Shown here piece by piece: positions 24,456-33,346 of a stretch of DNA of 64,000 nucleotides. The DNA lies in contig NZ_JACJVQ010000019.1 of NCBI RefSeq assembly GCF_014212135.1, positions 372,001 through 436,000 on the forward strand, read 5' to 3'. This DNA is from Cohnella thailandensis (GTDB lineage: Bacteria > Bacillota > Bacilli > Paenibacillales > Paenibacillaceae). How positions within the stretch are numbered: position 1 is the first letter of the stretch; every line of letters starts with the position of its first letter. The translations under genes were made by a program, and so were the position numbers. The notes under the pieces were generated by a model, which saw only the letters and a program-made list of their open reading frames with translations, did no database searches and had not been told where the DNA came from.

Positions 24456-26324
24456 ATGCCATTACATCCTGCCGTTTACGACAATCTGCCGCTCGGCAGC
24501 ATTAAACCGATGGGCTGGCTGAAGGACCAGCTACTCATTCAGGCGGACGGCTTCACCGGCCATCTGGAGGAGCACTGGCCCGACGTCGGGCCGGATAACG
24601 GGTGGCTTGGCGGATCCGGCGACAGCTGGGAGCGAGGCCCCTATTACTTGGATGGATTGCTGCCGCTCGCATACTTGCTGGAGGACGAGAAGCTGATCGC
24701 CAAGGCGAACCGGTGGATCGAGTGGACGCTGTCCAGCCAGAGGGAGGACGGCGGCTTCGGACCGACGTTCATTCACACGGCGAACCAGGAGGTCGACCGC
24801 CGGGAAGACTGGTGGCATTACATGATCATGCTCAAGGTTCTGATGCAGCATGAAGAGGCGACCGGCGACGCGAGAGTCGTTCCTTTTCTAATCAAATACA
24901 TGAGTTACGTCCACGGCCGAATCGAAGCGCATCCGCTCGACGGTTGGGCCAAGACGCGGGGCGCGGAGATGCTTCTGTGCGTGATATGGCTGTACAAGAG
25001 GACGTCCGAATCGTTCCTTCTCGAGCTCGCAGACATCGTAGCCAAGCAGACGACGGACTGGACGGCCATTCTTCGCGACTTCCCGTTCTGGCGCAAAGTG
25101 GAGCACTGGGATTGGCGAACGCACGTCGTCAACGTGGCGATGGGCGTCAAGACGCCAGGCGTCCTGCATGAGCTGACGGGAGATCCGAAGCAGCTTGAAG
25201 CCGCGAAACGAGGCATCGCCAGCTTGATGGTCTATCACGGGCAAGCTCATGGCATGTTCTCCGGCGACGAATGGCTGTCGGGGACGCACCCTTCGCAAGG
25301 AGTCGAGTTGTGCGCCGTCGTCGAGTATATGTTCACGATGGAGCAGCTCGTTCGGATATTCGGCGACGGTCAGTTCGGGGATATTCTCGAGAAGGTGGCG
25401 TTCAACGCGCTCCCCGCGGCGATCTCGACGGATTGGACGTCGCATCAGTACGACCAGCAGGTGAACCAGATCGTCTGCAACGTGGCGAAGAGGGATTGGA
25501 GTAACAACGAGGAAGCCAACCTGTTCGGCCTGGAACCGAACTTCGGCTGCTGTACCGCCAACATGCATCAGGGCTGGCCGAAGCTGGCTTCCCATGCTTG
25601 GATGGCGATTCCGGACGGAGGGCTGGCGGCGGTCAGCTACGTTCCGTGTCTCGTGACGGCTGCCGTAGGCTCAGGCGCCAGGCTTCGAATGGAGGTCGTC
25701 GGCGCCTATCCGTTCCGGGAGACTGTCGAGATTCGGATCGGTCTGGATCGTTCCGAACCGTTCGCCATCGATTGGCGAATTCCGGCTTGGTGCGAGCGTC
25801 CTTCGCTGCGGGTGAACGGGGAGTCGGTCGAGCTTGACGTGTCCCAAGGCTTTGCCAAGGTCGATCGGGTCTGGAAGGATGGGGACGTCGCGCTTCTGAC
25901 GCTTCCGATGGACGTCAAGAAGAGCGTCTGGGGCTCGTATGCCGTCAGCGTGGAACGGGGGCCGCTCGTTTACGCGCTTCCGATCGGGGAGAACTGGCAG
26001 ATGCTGAAGACGAGAAGCCGGTTCCACGATTGGGAGGTGTACCCTTCGACTCCATGGAAGTACGGCTTGCTGGAAGAAGCGGAATGCCGGGCGATCGAAG
26101 CTCCCGTTCCATACCAACCGTTCGATGCCCGGCAAAGCCCGGTCCGAATCTTGACGGCGGGCAAGCTCGTCCGGAACTGGCGGATGGCGGGCAACAACGC
26201 CGACGCTCCCCCGCTCGTGCCGGATACGGAGGACCAGCCGGCCGTCGAGCTTGAGCTCGTTCTTTATGGAGGAGCCAAGCTGAGAATCGGCGAATTCCCC
26301 TCAATACCAAACAAAAACAATTGA
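24456..26324 (+). CDS. GH127-like (DUF1680) glycosidase
   Basis: Cytosolic protein of 622 aa from the beta-L-arabinofuranosidase GH127/DUF1680 group. The barrel is alpha/alpha, followed by beta domains. The zinc-thiolate active site of the type-enzyme HypBA1 is conserved: Glu284 and Cys286 in VELCAVVE, and Cys365-Cys366 in FGCCTANMHQGW. One of the paired Cys is the nucleophile in that family. Known members act on beta-L-arabinofuranosides and related sugars; what it cleaves in a D-arabinan setting is unknown. ATG 24456 is 20 bp after the GH116 stop with AAGGAAGCGAG upstream. It is co-transcribed with GH116 and GH172, and lacks a signal peptide. Confidence 0.88.
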   Translation: MPLHPAVYDNLPLGSIKPMGWLKDQLLIQADGFTGHLEEHWPDVGPDNGWLGGSGDSWERGPYYLDGLLPLAYLLEDEKLIAKANRWIEWTLSSQREDGGFGPTFIHTANQEVDRREDWWHYMIMLKVLMQHEEATGDARVVPFLIKYMSYVHGRIEAHPLDGWAKTRGAEMLLCVIWLYKRTSESFLLELADIVAKQTTDWTAILRDFPFWRKVEHWDWRTHVVNVAMGVKTPGVLHELTGDPKQLEAAKRGIASLMVYHGQAHGMFSGDEWLSGTHPSQGVELCAVVEYMFTMEQLVRIFGDGQFGDILEKVAFNALPAAISTDWTSHQYDQQVNQIVCNVAKRDWSNNEEANLFGLEPNFGCCTANMHQGWPKLASHAWMAIPDGGLAAVSYVPCLVTAAVGSGARLRMEVVGAYPFRETVEIRIGLDRSEPFAIDWRIPAWCERPSLRVNGESVELDVSQGFAKVDRVWKDGDVALLTLPMDVKKSVWGSYAVSVERGPLVYALPIGENWQMLKTRSRFHDWEVYPSTPWKYGLLEEAECRAIEAPVPYQPFDARQSPVRILTAGKLVRNWRMAGNNADAPPLVPDTEDQPAVELELVLYGGAKLRIGEFPSIPNKNN

Positions 26325-26339
26325 GAGAGGCGAAAACGA

Positions 26340-27422
26340 ATGAACTCTTTTAACGGATTGAATATGGGCTTGGGCAATTTGGCGAGGCTGTCGGACGCGA
26401 AGACGCGATCGATCAGTCCCGAGAACTTCACCGGTGAGAAGGGCAAGGGCGGCATGGCGACGGAGGGAACGGGAAGCCACGCTTCCCGCGAGCTGGGCGT
26501 CGGCTGGAAGGTGTCGCCTTCCGTCGAGATCGAGCCGGGCGCGACGTTCGTCATGGGCGAGATTCAAGGGCCGGGGGCTATTCAGCACCTGTGGCTGACC
26601 TGCTTCCCGACGTTCTGGCGGAACCTGATTCTTCGAATCCATTGGGACGGGGAAGAGCAGCCTTCCGTCAAAGTGCCGGTCGGGGATTTCTTCTGCAACG
26701 GCTGGCAGGAGCGGTGCGACGTAAACTCGCTGCCGGTCGCCGTCAACCCGGCGGGCGGCATGAACAGTTACTGGCAAATGCCGTTCCGCCAATCGGCCCG
26801 CGTCACGATGGAGAATCGAGCGCCCGAGAAGGCTGTCCTTTACTATCAGATCGATTATACGCTTACGGAGGTTCCGGACGATGCGGCTTATTTCCATGCT
26901 TCGTGGCGCAGGACGAATCCGGTTCCCTATAAGGAAACGTTTACGATATTGGACGGCGTGAAGGGCAAAGGCCATTACGTCGGCACCTATCTCGCCTGGC
27001 AGGTCAACAACAACGGCTGGTGGGGCGAAGGGGAGATCAAGTTCTACTTGGACGGCGACGGCGAATATCCGACGATCTGCGGCACGGGAACCGAGGATTA
27101 CTTCGGCGGCGCGTGGAATTGGGAACAGCCGCAAGGCACTTATCGGACCTATTCGACGCCGTATCTCGGGATGCATCAGGTCATCAAGCCGGACGGCTTA
27201 TACCGGAGCCAGCAGCGGTTCGGCATGTACCGTTGGCACGTAATGGACCCGATCCGGTTCGAGAACGACCTTCGGGTGACGATCCAGGATCTCGGCTGGC
27301 GCTCCGGCGGCCGCTACTTGCCGCAGATGAGCGACATCGCCGCCACGGCGTTCTGGTATCAGGCGGAGCCGCACGCGCCGTTCTCCGCGATTGCCGGCAA
27401 CGACGGGCGGGAAGTCATCTAA
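26340..27422 (+). CDS. GH172 (DUF2961) glycosidase, second copy
   Basis: Second GH172 protein (360 aa), a divergent paralogue of the 8396 gene. Candidate catalytic Glu residues are in WWGEGEIKF (Glu230) and GTGTEDYFGGAW (Glu252), with the same 22-residue spacing as in the first copy. It lacks a signal peptide, so it is likely cytosolic. Start ATG 26340 with GAGAGAGG 10 nt upstream, 15 bp after the GH127-like stop. Having two GH172 enzymes suggests different linkage or chain-end preferences, for example alpha-1,5 against alpha-1,3 D-arabinofuranosyl bonds. That is a hypothesis. Confidence 0.9.
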   Translation: MNSFNGLNMGLGNLARLSDAKTRSISPENFTGEKGKGGMATEGTGSHASRELGVGWKVSPSVEIEPGATFVMGEIQGPGAIQHLWLTCFPTFWRNLILRIHWDGEEQPSVKVPVGDFFCNGWQERCDVNSLPVAVNPAGGMNSYWQMPFRQSARVTMENRAPEKAVLYYQIDYTLTEVPDDAAYFHASWRRTNPVPYKETFTILDGVKGKGHYVGTYLAWQVNNNGWWGEGEIKFYLDGDGEYPTICGTGTEDYFGGAWNWEQPQGTYRTYSTPYLGMHQVIKPDGLYRSQQRFGMYRWHVMDPIRFENDLRVTIQDLGWRSGGRYLPQMSDIAATAFWYQAEPHAPFSAIAGNDGREVI

Positions 27423-27490
27423 ATACAGGTTCATCCATTGATCCGTGGACGGCGAGGTGATACTGTGGGAGGAGAGAGAGCATTCGACAA

Positions 27491-27502
27491 GCCCGTACGG
27501 GC
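27491..27502 (+). promoter_or_regulatory. Short palindrome before the second LacI gene
   Basis: GCCCGTACGGGC is a perfect 12-bp palindrome 23 bp before the LacI start at 27525. It could be an autoregulatory operator. GC-rich palindromes of this size occur by chance, so support is weak. Confidence 0.3.
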
Positions 27503-27524
27503 GATCGGGATTACGGAGGAGCCG

Positions 27525-28547
27525 ATGGATAAGCATACAATCTACCATATCGCCGAGCGGGTAGGCGTCTCCCCCTCTACCGTATCGCGGGCGCTGTCCG
27601 GGCGGGGCTATTGCGGCGAGAAGACCAAAGAGAAAATCCTCAAAGCCGCGCAAGAGATGAACTACGCTCCCGACAGCGCCGCCAAGACGCTGAAGATGCG
27701 GCGGACCCGCAAGATCATTTTCGCCGTGCCCGATATTTGCAATCCGTTCTACTTCGACATGATCAACGGGATCAATCAGGTGCTGGAGGAATACGGTTAT
27801 CTGATGATCCTTATCTATACGAAGCACAGCCTGGCGGAGGAATTGAAAGCGATTCAGAACTTAAGGGAGAAAGTCGCGGACGGCATGATCATGGTCAGCT
27901 TTAACTTCTGCGAGGAGAACATCCGGGCCATCAACGCGCTCAAGGCGCCGGTCGTGCTGACGAATCAATACGTTTCGCCTGCCGGGCAGGACCGGTTCGA
28001 TTACGTCTACGTCGACACGTACGCGGGAATTCGTCTAGCCACCGAGCATCTGATCGGCCAGGGAATCGGGTCTATCGCGTACGTCGGCGGAAGCTTGGGC
28101 GAGCAGACGGGTTACCAGCGCTTCTGCGGGTACCGGGAAGCGATGCGGGACGGCGGTTTGCCGATGGACGACCGCTATGTCGCCGAATCGGATTACACGG
28201 AGCGGGGCGGTTACCTGGCGGCGAGAAAATGGCTCGAGCGGCGGGACCGGCCCGAAGGCATCGTGGCGGCCAACGATCTGATGGCCATCGGCGTCATGAA
28301 GGCTTGCGAGGAAGCGGGACTCCGCATTCCCGAGGATGTCGCGATCGTCGGCATGGACAACTTGGATATCGCTTCGAGAGTCTATCCGAAGCTGACTTCG
28401 GTCGCGCTTTTGCAGGAGGAGATTGGAAGGCAGGCGGCGACTCTGCTGATGAGGCGGTTGGAAGGCCATCCCGTCGCAAACGGCGGAGTCAAGCTGGTGC
28501 CGCGCCTCGTCGTGCGGGATTCGAGCGTGCGGCCGGTTCGCGAATGA
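27525..28547 (+). CDS. LacI-family transcriptional regulator, second copy
   Basis: DNA-binding sugar-responsive regulator of 340 aa. The helix-turn-helix is TIYHIAERVGVSPSTVSRAL (residues 5-24), the hinge helix SAAKTLKMRRT, and the effector domain begins IIFAVPDICNPFYF. The ATG at 27525 has ACGGAGGAG 4-5 nt upstream; an in-frame GTG at 27468 would add residues that do not align. Its stop overlaps the start of the sensor kinase gene (ATGA, 28544-28547), so translation is coupled. LacI and YesM/YesN genes joined in this way suggest dual control of the region, with different inputs inside and outside the cell. Confidence 0.92.
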   Translation: MDKHTIYHIAERVGVSPSTVSRALSGRGYCGEKTKEKILKAAQEMNYAPDSAAKTLKMRRTRKIIFAVPDICNPFYFDMINGINQVLEEYGYLMILIYTKHSLAEELKAIQNLREKVADGMIMVSFNFCEENIRAINALKAPVVLTNQYVSPAGQDRFDYVYVDTYAGIRLATEHLIGQGIGSIAYVGGSLGEQTGYQRFCGYREAMRDGGLPMDDRYVAESDYTERGGYLAARKWLERRDRPEGIVAANDLMAIGVMKACEEAGLRIPEDVAIVGMDNLDIASRVYPKLTSVALLQEEIGRQAATLLMRRLEGHPVANGGVKLVPRLVVRDSSVRPVRE

Positions 28548-30316
28548 ACGGGTTTCGGCTCGGCAAGTGGACGCTCCAGAGGAAAATGACGCTTCTTCTC
28601 GTGCTTTTTATTTTGCTGCCGCTTCTCGTGTTCGGTTATTCGTTCAACGGCAGCTCCGGCCGGTTCGTGGCCAAGCGGACGGACCAGGAGACAAGCCAGG
28701 TCCTCAACTTGGTAAAGCAAAACGTCGATCAGATGCTGAAGGAATACGAGACGCAGCTCAAGACCATATACGATAACGAAGAGGTTATCGCCGAACTCAG
28801 CCGGATTGACGGCCTGAGCGGAAGCCCAAGCGGCGGTAATTCCGAGACGGTTAACCGCTTCCTGAGAAATTTCCTCCGCGGCAAAGAAGACTTGGATTCG
28901 ATCTATCTCTACACCTCGGACGGGCAGACGTACTTCGCGGACTTCAAAGGGTCCAACTTCTTCTTGTCGCAATTCGGCCAGCACCCGGAATGGCAGCGTA
29001 CGGTGGAAGCGGCCGAAGGCCGGGCGGTATGGCTTCCGACGTACGAATTGCCGTCCAACCGTTATTTGCCGCAGGCGACCCATTATTTCCTGATCGGCAT
29101 GCAGGTGAAGGACGTGACCGAGTCCATGCAGACGCTCGGCTCGATCTATATGAACGTGAAAATTTCGGCGTTGGACCGGCTCGTAAAGGAAGTGAACGTT
29201 AGCCCGAACGGAATTCTGCTGCTGGCGGACGGTATGGGCCATCTCCTGTGGAGCCGCAATCCCGAAGCTTACGGAGTGAAGCTCTCGGACATTCCGTTCT
29301 ACCGCGAATTGCTTGAATATATGGAACCGTTTACAAACCAGGAGCTGAACGGCGAGCTTTATCGGGTCGGCTACGTCCAGTCGTCTTACAATAACTGGCT
29401 CTATCTATCGCTTATTCCTCAATCGGACATGACCGCGCAGTCCCGCGATCTTCGGCAGTTTCTTCTGGTTACGCTAATCGCGTTCGGCGGCTCCTTCCTG
29501 TTGCTAGCCTGGTTGACCTCCCGCTATATCACGAGGCCGGTCCGGCAGATGGCGCGGGCGATGAAGCAGATCCATAAGGATAATATGGATATCCAACTGC
29601 AAACGACTTCGGCCGACGAGATCGGACTGCTGCAAGCCGCCTATAATGGCATGCGAGGCCGCATCGCGGATCTCATTCAGGAGGTTCGCATCGTCTCGGG
29701 CAAGGAGAAGGAGGCGGAGATTCGGGCTTTGCAGGCGCAGATCAATCCGCATTTCGTCTACAATTCGCTCGACACGATCAATTGGATGGCCATCGAGCGG
29801 GAGCAGACGGACATCAGCGAGATGATCGCCGCTTTAAGCGACATCATGCGGTATGCGATACGCTCCGGCGGACCATGGGTCAAGCTCGAGGAAGAGCTGA
29901 AGTGGGCTAACGACTATGCGTATCTGCAGAAAATGAGGTTCGAGGACCGATTCGGGATCACGTTCGATACCGACCCGTCGCTGCTCTCTTTAAGAGTCCC
30001 GAGACTATTCCTCCAGCCCTATCTCGAGAACGCCATCCTGCACGGGATGGAGAACGTCGAGGAGGGGGGCCAGATCGCCGTATCGATCTCGGAGGACAAG
30101 TCCACCGGCGGCATTCGGGTCGTGATCGCCGATAACGGTAACGGGATTCCGCAGGAGGAGCTTCAACAGATCATGCTCCGGAGAAGCAAAGGGATCGGCA
30201 TCTACAATCTGGACGATCGGCTGAAGCTGGAGTTCGGAGCCGAATACGGCGTATCGATCCGCTCTTCTCCCGAGGAAGGAACCGTCGTCGAGATCGTTCT
30301 GCCCAGGCTGTCTTGA
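28544..30316 (+). CDS. Sensor histidine kinase (YesM family)
   Basis: Membrane sensor kinase of 590 aa. A membrane helix lies at about residues 15-37, an extracellular sensor domain at about 38-300 and a second helix at about 305-327. A HAMP domain follows, then His_kinase with the phospho-acceptor His403 in INPHFVYNSL, and an HATPase with N box ENAILHG, DNGNGIP and SKGIGIYNL. The start ATG overlaps the LacI stop. YesM-type kinases in Paenibacillaceae usually control sugar ABC transporters, here probably the two binding proteins and permeases downstream. Confidence 0.93.
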   Translation: MNGFRLGKWTLQRKMTLLLVLFILLPLLVFGYSFNGSSGRFVAKRTDQETSQVLNLVKQNVDQMLKEYETQLKTIYDNEEVIAELSRIDGLSGSPSGGNSETVNRFLRNFLRGKEDLDSIYLYTSDGQTYFADFKGSNFFLSQFGQHPEWQRTVEAAEGRAVWLPTYELPSNRYLPQATHYFLIGMQVKDVTESMQTLGSIYMNVKISALDRLVKEVNVSPNGILLLADGMGHLLWSRNPEAYGVKLSDIPFYRELLEYMEPFTNQELNGELYRVGYVQSSYNNWLYLSLIPQSDMTAQSRDLRQFLLVTLIAFGGSFLLLAWLTSRYITRPVRQMARAMKQIHKDNMDIQLQTTSADEIGLLQAAYNGMRGRIADLIQEVRIVSGKEKEAEIRALQAQINPHFVYNSLDTINWMAIEREQTDISEMIAALSDIMRYAIRSGGPWVKLEEELKWANDYAYLQKMRFEDRFGITFDTDPSLLSLRVPRLFLQPYLENAILHGMENVEEGGQIAVSISEDKSTGGIRVVIADNGNGIPQEELQQIMLRRSKGIGIYNLDDRLKLEFGAEYGVSIRSSPEEGTVVEIVLPRLS

Positions 30317-30365
30317 TCGAACGAGACACCGACCTAATCAGGCAACTATCACCGGAGGTAAACCT

Positions 30366-31943
30366 ATGTATCGAGCGATCATCGTGGACGACGAGCCGAG
30401 AATTCGCAGAGGCCTGACTTCTCTCATTCCCAAGCTGGATCCGGAATGGAGCGTGGCCGGAGAGGCCAAGAACGGAATGGAGGCGTTGGACCTTGTCCGT
30501 AAGGAGATGCCCGATCTCGTCATCACCGACATCCGAATGCCCAAGATGAACGGATTGGATCTGCTCAGCGCTTTGAAGGAGTATCCGGTTCGCGTCGTCA
30601 TACTGTCGGGTTACGGTTACTTCGAATACGCGCAGACAGCCGTCAAGTTCGGAGCGTTCGACTACCTGCTCAAGCCGGTCAAGCCTCCGGAGATCAAGAG
30701 CCTGCTGCAGCGCGTGAAGGAACGGCGGGGAGCGGATGAAGCATCGGCGAAGCCGGCTCGGGACTCCCTGAATTATTCCAAGTGGTGGAAGGATTGGCTG
30801 CTCGAAGAGGAGGATGCCCGGAGCTACGAGGACAAGCTGAAGTCGCTGCTGCCGGCCGAAGCGGAGGAGCTTCAACTGTTGGCCGTCGAGATCGACCGAT
30901 ACGAGGAGTTGATCGGGGAAGATCAGTGGGGAGACAAGCAACTGGTCGCGTTCGCGGTCCGCAACGTCATTCAGGAATTGGCGGCCGAGAGTCGGGAGTC
31001 CGAGCTGCTGCCTTTATTCGCGAGCGGTCCCCGGATCTTGTATCTGACCGTCGGGAAGGCGCTAAACCCGGATGCGGCCCGCATATTGATCGAGAAAGTA
31101 GGCAAATGGGTGAAAATCTCGATCTCGATCGGACTGAGCGGAACGACGAAGGATTTCCGGGAACTTCCTGCCTTGTTCCGACAAGCATCGGAGGCGCTTC
31201 GGGACAAGTGGATTCGCGGCGAAGGCATCGCCAGTCTCTACGAGGACGGCGCGAATATCGCCCGCGAAGCGCTCGGTTATCCGGTAGAGCTGGACGAAGC
31301 GATCTGCCGGGAATTGCGCGCCGGAGATCCGGACAAGGCGCTGGAGGGATTGGAGCGGTTTCTTCTCGAAGTCGCGAGCGTGAAGCAGTCCTACCCTATT
31401 TTCCAACGGTTCGCACTTCAACTGCTTTCTTCCGTTTACCGCATCGTTTACGAGAACCGGATCGATGACGCGGCGAATAAGGGAATAATCCGTCCTCAGG
31501 AGCTGTTCCGAAGGGAATTCTCCGTGGAAGAGTACAGGCTCTTCATGACGGAATGGTTCGTCGCCATCGCCGAAGCCTTGGAATGGAGACGGAAGCAGAG
31601 GAACAACCGAACGATCGAGAAGGCGATCGAGTTCATCCGCGGACAGTATGCCAGGGACATCTCGCTGGAGGAGGTCGCTCATCAAGCCGGCATGAGCAGC
31701 AGCTATTTCAGCACTTTCTTCAAGCAGGAGACGGGAGATAACTTCGTCGAGTATTTAACGCGGCTGCGAATCGAGAAGGCCAAGGCGCTGATGACGGATG
31801 CGGAGCTGCGCCTGTACGAGATCAGCCGGTTGGTCGGCTACCAGGATGTCAAATACTTCTCCAGGCTGTTCAAGCGGCATGTCGGAGCGACGCCGGCCGA
31901 ATACCGGCAGTTCTTCTATCGAAAGGAGGAGGGAGACGGGTGA
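30366..31943 (+). CDS. Response regulator with AraC-type DNA-binding domain (YesN family)
   Basis: Cytosolic response regulator of 525 aa. The receiver domain occupies about residues 1-120, with acidic pocket DDE and phospho-acceptor Asp55 in VITDIRMP. A middle linker region of about 280 residues follows. The AraC HTH pair is at about 425-520 (ISLEEVAHQAGMSSSYFSTF; LYEISRLVGYQDVKYFSRLF). ACCGGAGGTAAACC precedes ATG 30366. It partners the YesM kinase and overlaps the next binding-protein gene by 4 bp, so it likely activates that transporter operon. Confidence 0.94.
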   Translation: MYRAIIVDDEPRIRRGLTSLIPKLDPEWSVAGEAKNGMEALDLVRKEMPDLVITDIRMPKMNGLDLLSALKEYPVRVVILSGYGYFEYAQTAVKFGAFDYLLKPVKPPEIKSLLQRVKERRGADEASAKPARDSLNYSKWWKDWLLEEEDARSYEDKLKSLLPAEAEELQLLAVEIDRYEELIGEDQWGDKQLVAFAVRNVIQELAAESRESELLPLFASGPRILYLTVGKALNPDAARILIEKVGKWVKISISIGLSGTTKDFRELPALFRQASEALRDKWIRGEGIASLYEDGANIAREALGYPVELDEAICRELRAGDPDKALEGLERFLLEVASVKQSYPIFQRFALQLLSSVYRIVYENRIDDAANKGIIRPQELFRREFSVEEYRLFMTEWFVAIAEALEWRRKQRNNRTIEKAIEFIRGQYARDISLEEVAHQAGMSSSYFSTFFKQETGDNFVEYLTRLRIEKAKALMTDAELRLYEISRLVGYQDVKYFSRLFKRHVGATPAEYRQFFYRKEEGDG

Positions 31944-33253
31944 AAAGGGCAATAAAAGCGTTGGCGCTCCTCCTCGCCGGGTTCATGCTGGTTACGGCGG
32001 GCTGCGGCAGCGCCGTGACCAAGTCCGTCGGTCCGGATGTCTCCAAGCTGCTTGAAGCGCCGAATACGAAGGCCGATGGCGGCAAGATCGTCTTGCGGCT
32101 GTGGACGTTCCACCAAGCGATGGAATACCATTTCTGGACTTGGCTGGCTCAGCAGTACGAGAAGGACCATCCGAACATCGAGATCCGGATCGAATACGTG
32201 TCCAGCGACGACTACTTCTCCAGCACTCGTCTGCTGTCCTCGTTCGCTTCCGGACAGGGGCCGGATTTGTTCTTCGTCTCTTCCGCTACGATAAGAAGAT
32301 TCGCGGATGCGGGCTTCCTGTATCCGTTAACGGACTTATTTACGGCGAAGATTCGGGACGATTTCTATCCGGCGGCGCTGGATAACGTGACGGTTGACCA
32401 AGAAATTTATGCAGTCCCGTTCGAGATGGAGCTGCTCGGTCTGTTTTACAACGAACGAATGTTCAGCCAACATCGCCTAGATCCGCCCGAGACTTGGGAA
32501 GAGATGATGCGGGACGCGGAGCTGCTTCGAACCCCCGATATCAGCGGATTGACCATCGAGACGTACGACGGGGTGTTCAAAAATTTCTCATGGCTTCCGT
32601 TCCTATGGCAGACAGGAGGCAATCTGCTGGCCGAAGACGGCAGCCGATCGGCGCTATCCGGGTCGCAGGCGGTCAAGATGTACGGCTTCTTCCGCGACAT
32701 GGTAGAGCGGGGACTGCTCAATCTCCGTCCTTCGCGCCCGACGACGGACATCGGCATTCTGGCGAACGGAGAGACGGCGATGCAAGTCAGCGGGACGTGG
32801 AACATTCGCATGCTCGAGACGGAATTCGCCGATCAGCCGATCGGCGTCGTGCCTCTTCCCGTTCCGGAAGGAGGACAGCCGGCGACCATTGCCGGAGGAT
32901 GGAAAATGGCCGCGAACCGACAGAGCGAGCATGCGGAGGAAGCCGCGAAGTTCGTCATGTGGGCGTTCGCCGGCGATCCGGGCATTCCCCTCAAGTGGGT
33001 TAGCGACGTCAAGTTCGCCTATCCTCCTCGTAAGTCGGTGATGGAGGCAGGCATCCAAAATTACCGCAAGGGGCTCCGCGTGGTGTTTACCGACCGAGTC
33101 TTCGGAACGGAACGGGAGGAGCCTCAGCTTCCGGAGGAGATCAACCGGATCTTCTCCGATACGATCCAGGAGATGCTGTTCGGCGACATCGCTCCTGAAG
33201 CGATTGTTAGCAAAGCGGACAAGGCGATCGGGAACGCGCTGGCGCAGCCTTGA
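31940..33253 (+). CDS. ABC transporter sugar-binding lipoprotein, copy A
   Basis: Solute-binding protein of 437 aa with lipobox TAGC (Cys at about residue 22) and a SBP family 1 fold (GPDLFFVS, YAVPFEMELLGLFYNERMF, AMQVSGTWNIRML). GTG start at 31940 overlaps the response-regulator stop (GTGA); AAGGAGGAGGGAG precedes it. It is clearly paralogous to the protein encoded at 33347: both share the MELLGL/YELELLGL region and the HAEEAAKFVMWAFA region. Being directly joined to YesMN, it may also act in sensing, presenting ligand to the kinase. This is inference. Confidence 0.92.
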   Translation: MKRAIKALALLLAGFMLVTAGCGSAVTKSVGPDVSKLLEAPNTKADGGKIVLRLWTFHQAMEYHFWTWLAQQYEKDHPNIEIRIEYVSSDDYFSSTRLLSSFASGQGPDLFFVSSATIRRFADAGFLYPLTDLFTAKIRDDFYPAALDNVTVDQEIYAVPFEMELLGLFYNERMFSQHRLDPPETWEEMMRDAELLRTPDISGLTIETYDGVFKNFSWLPFLWQTGGNLLAEDGSRSALSGSQAVKMYGFFRDMVERGLLNLRPSRPTTDIGILANGETAMQVSGTWNIRMLETEFADQPIGVVPLPVPEGGQPATIAGGWKMAANRQSEHAEEAAKFVMWAFAGDPGIPLKWVSDVKFAYPPRKSVMEAGIQNYRKGLRVVFTDRVFGTEREEPQLPEEINRIFSDTIQEMLFGDIAPEAIVSKADKAIGNALAQP

Positions 33254-33291
33254 AATCGTCCACCCATCGTAAATATTTCCCGTTATGGAGA

Positions 33292-33320
33292 TCGGCCCAA
33301 GTGGATTACACTTGGGTCGA
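33292..33320 (+). other. Stem-loop between the two binding-protein genes
   Basis: CCCAAGTG (33296-33303), 5 nt, CACTTGGG (33309-33316), extended to a 12-bp stem by one G-U and three further pairs. There is no T run. It may separate expression of the regulator-linked gene from the high-level second binding protein, or act as an operator. Confidence 0.5.
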
Positions 33321-33346
33321 ATTCATTTTGAAAGGGGTTACAGACG

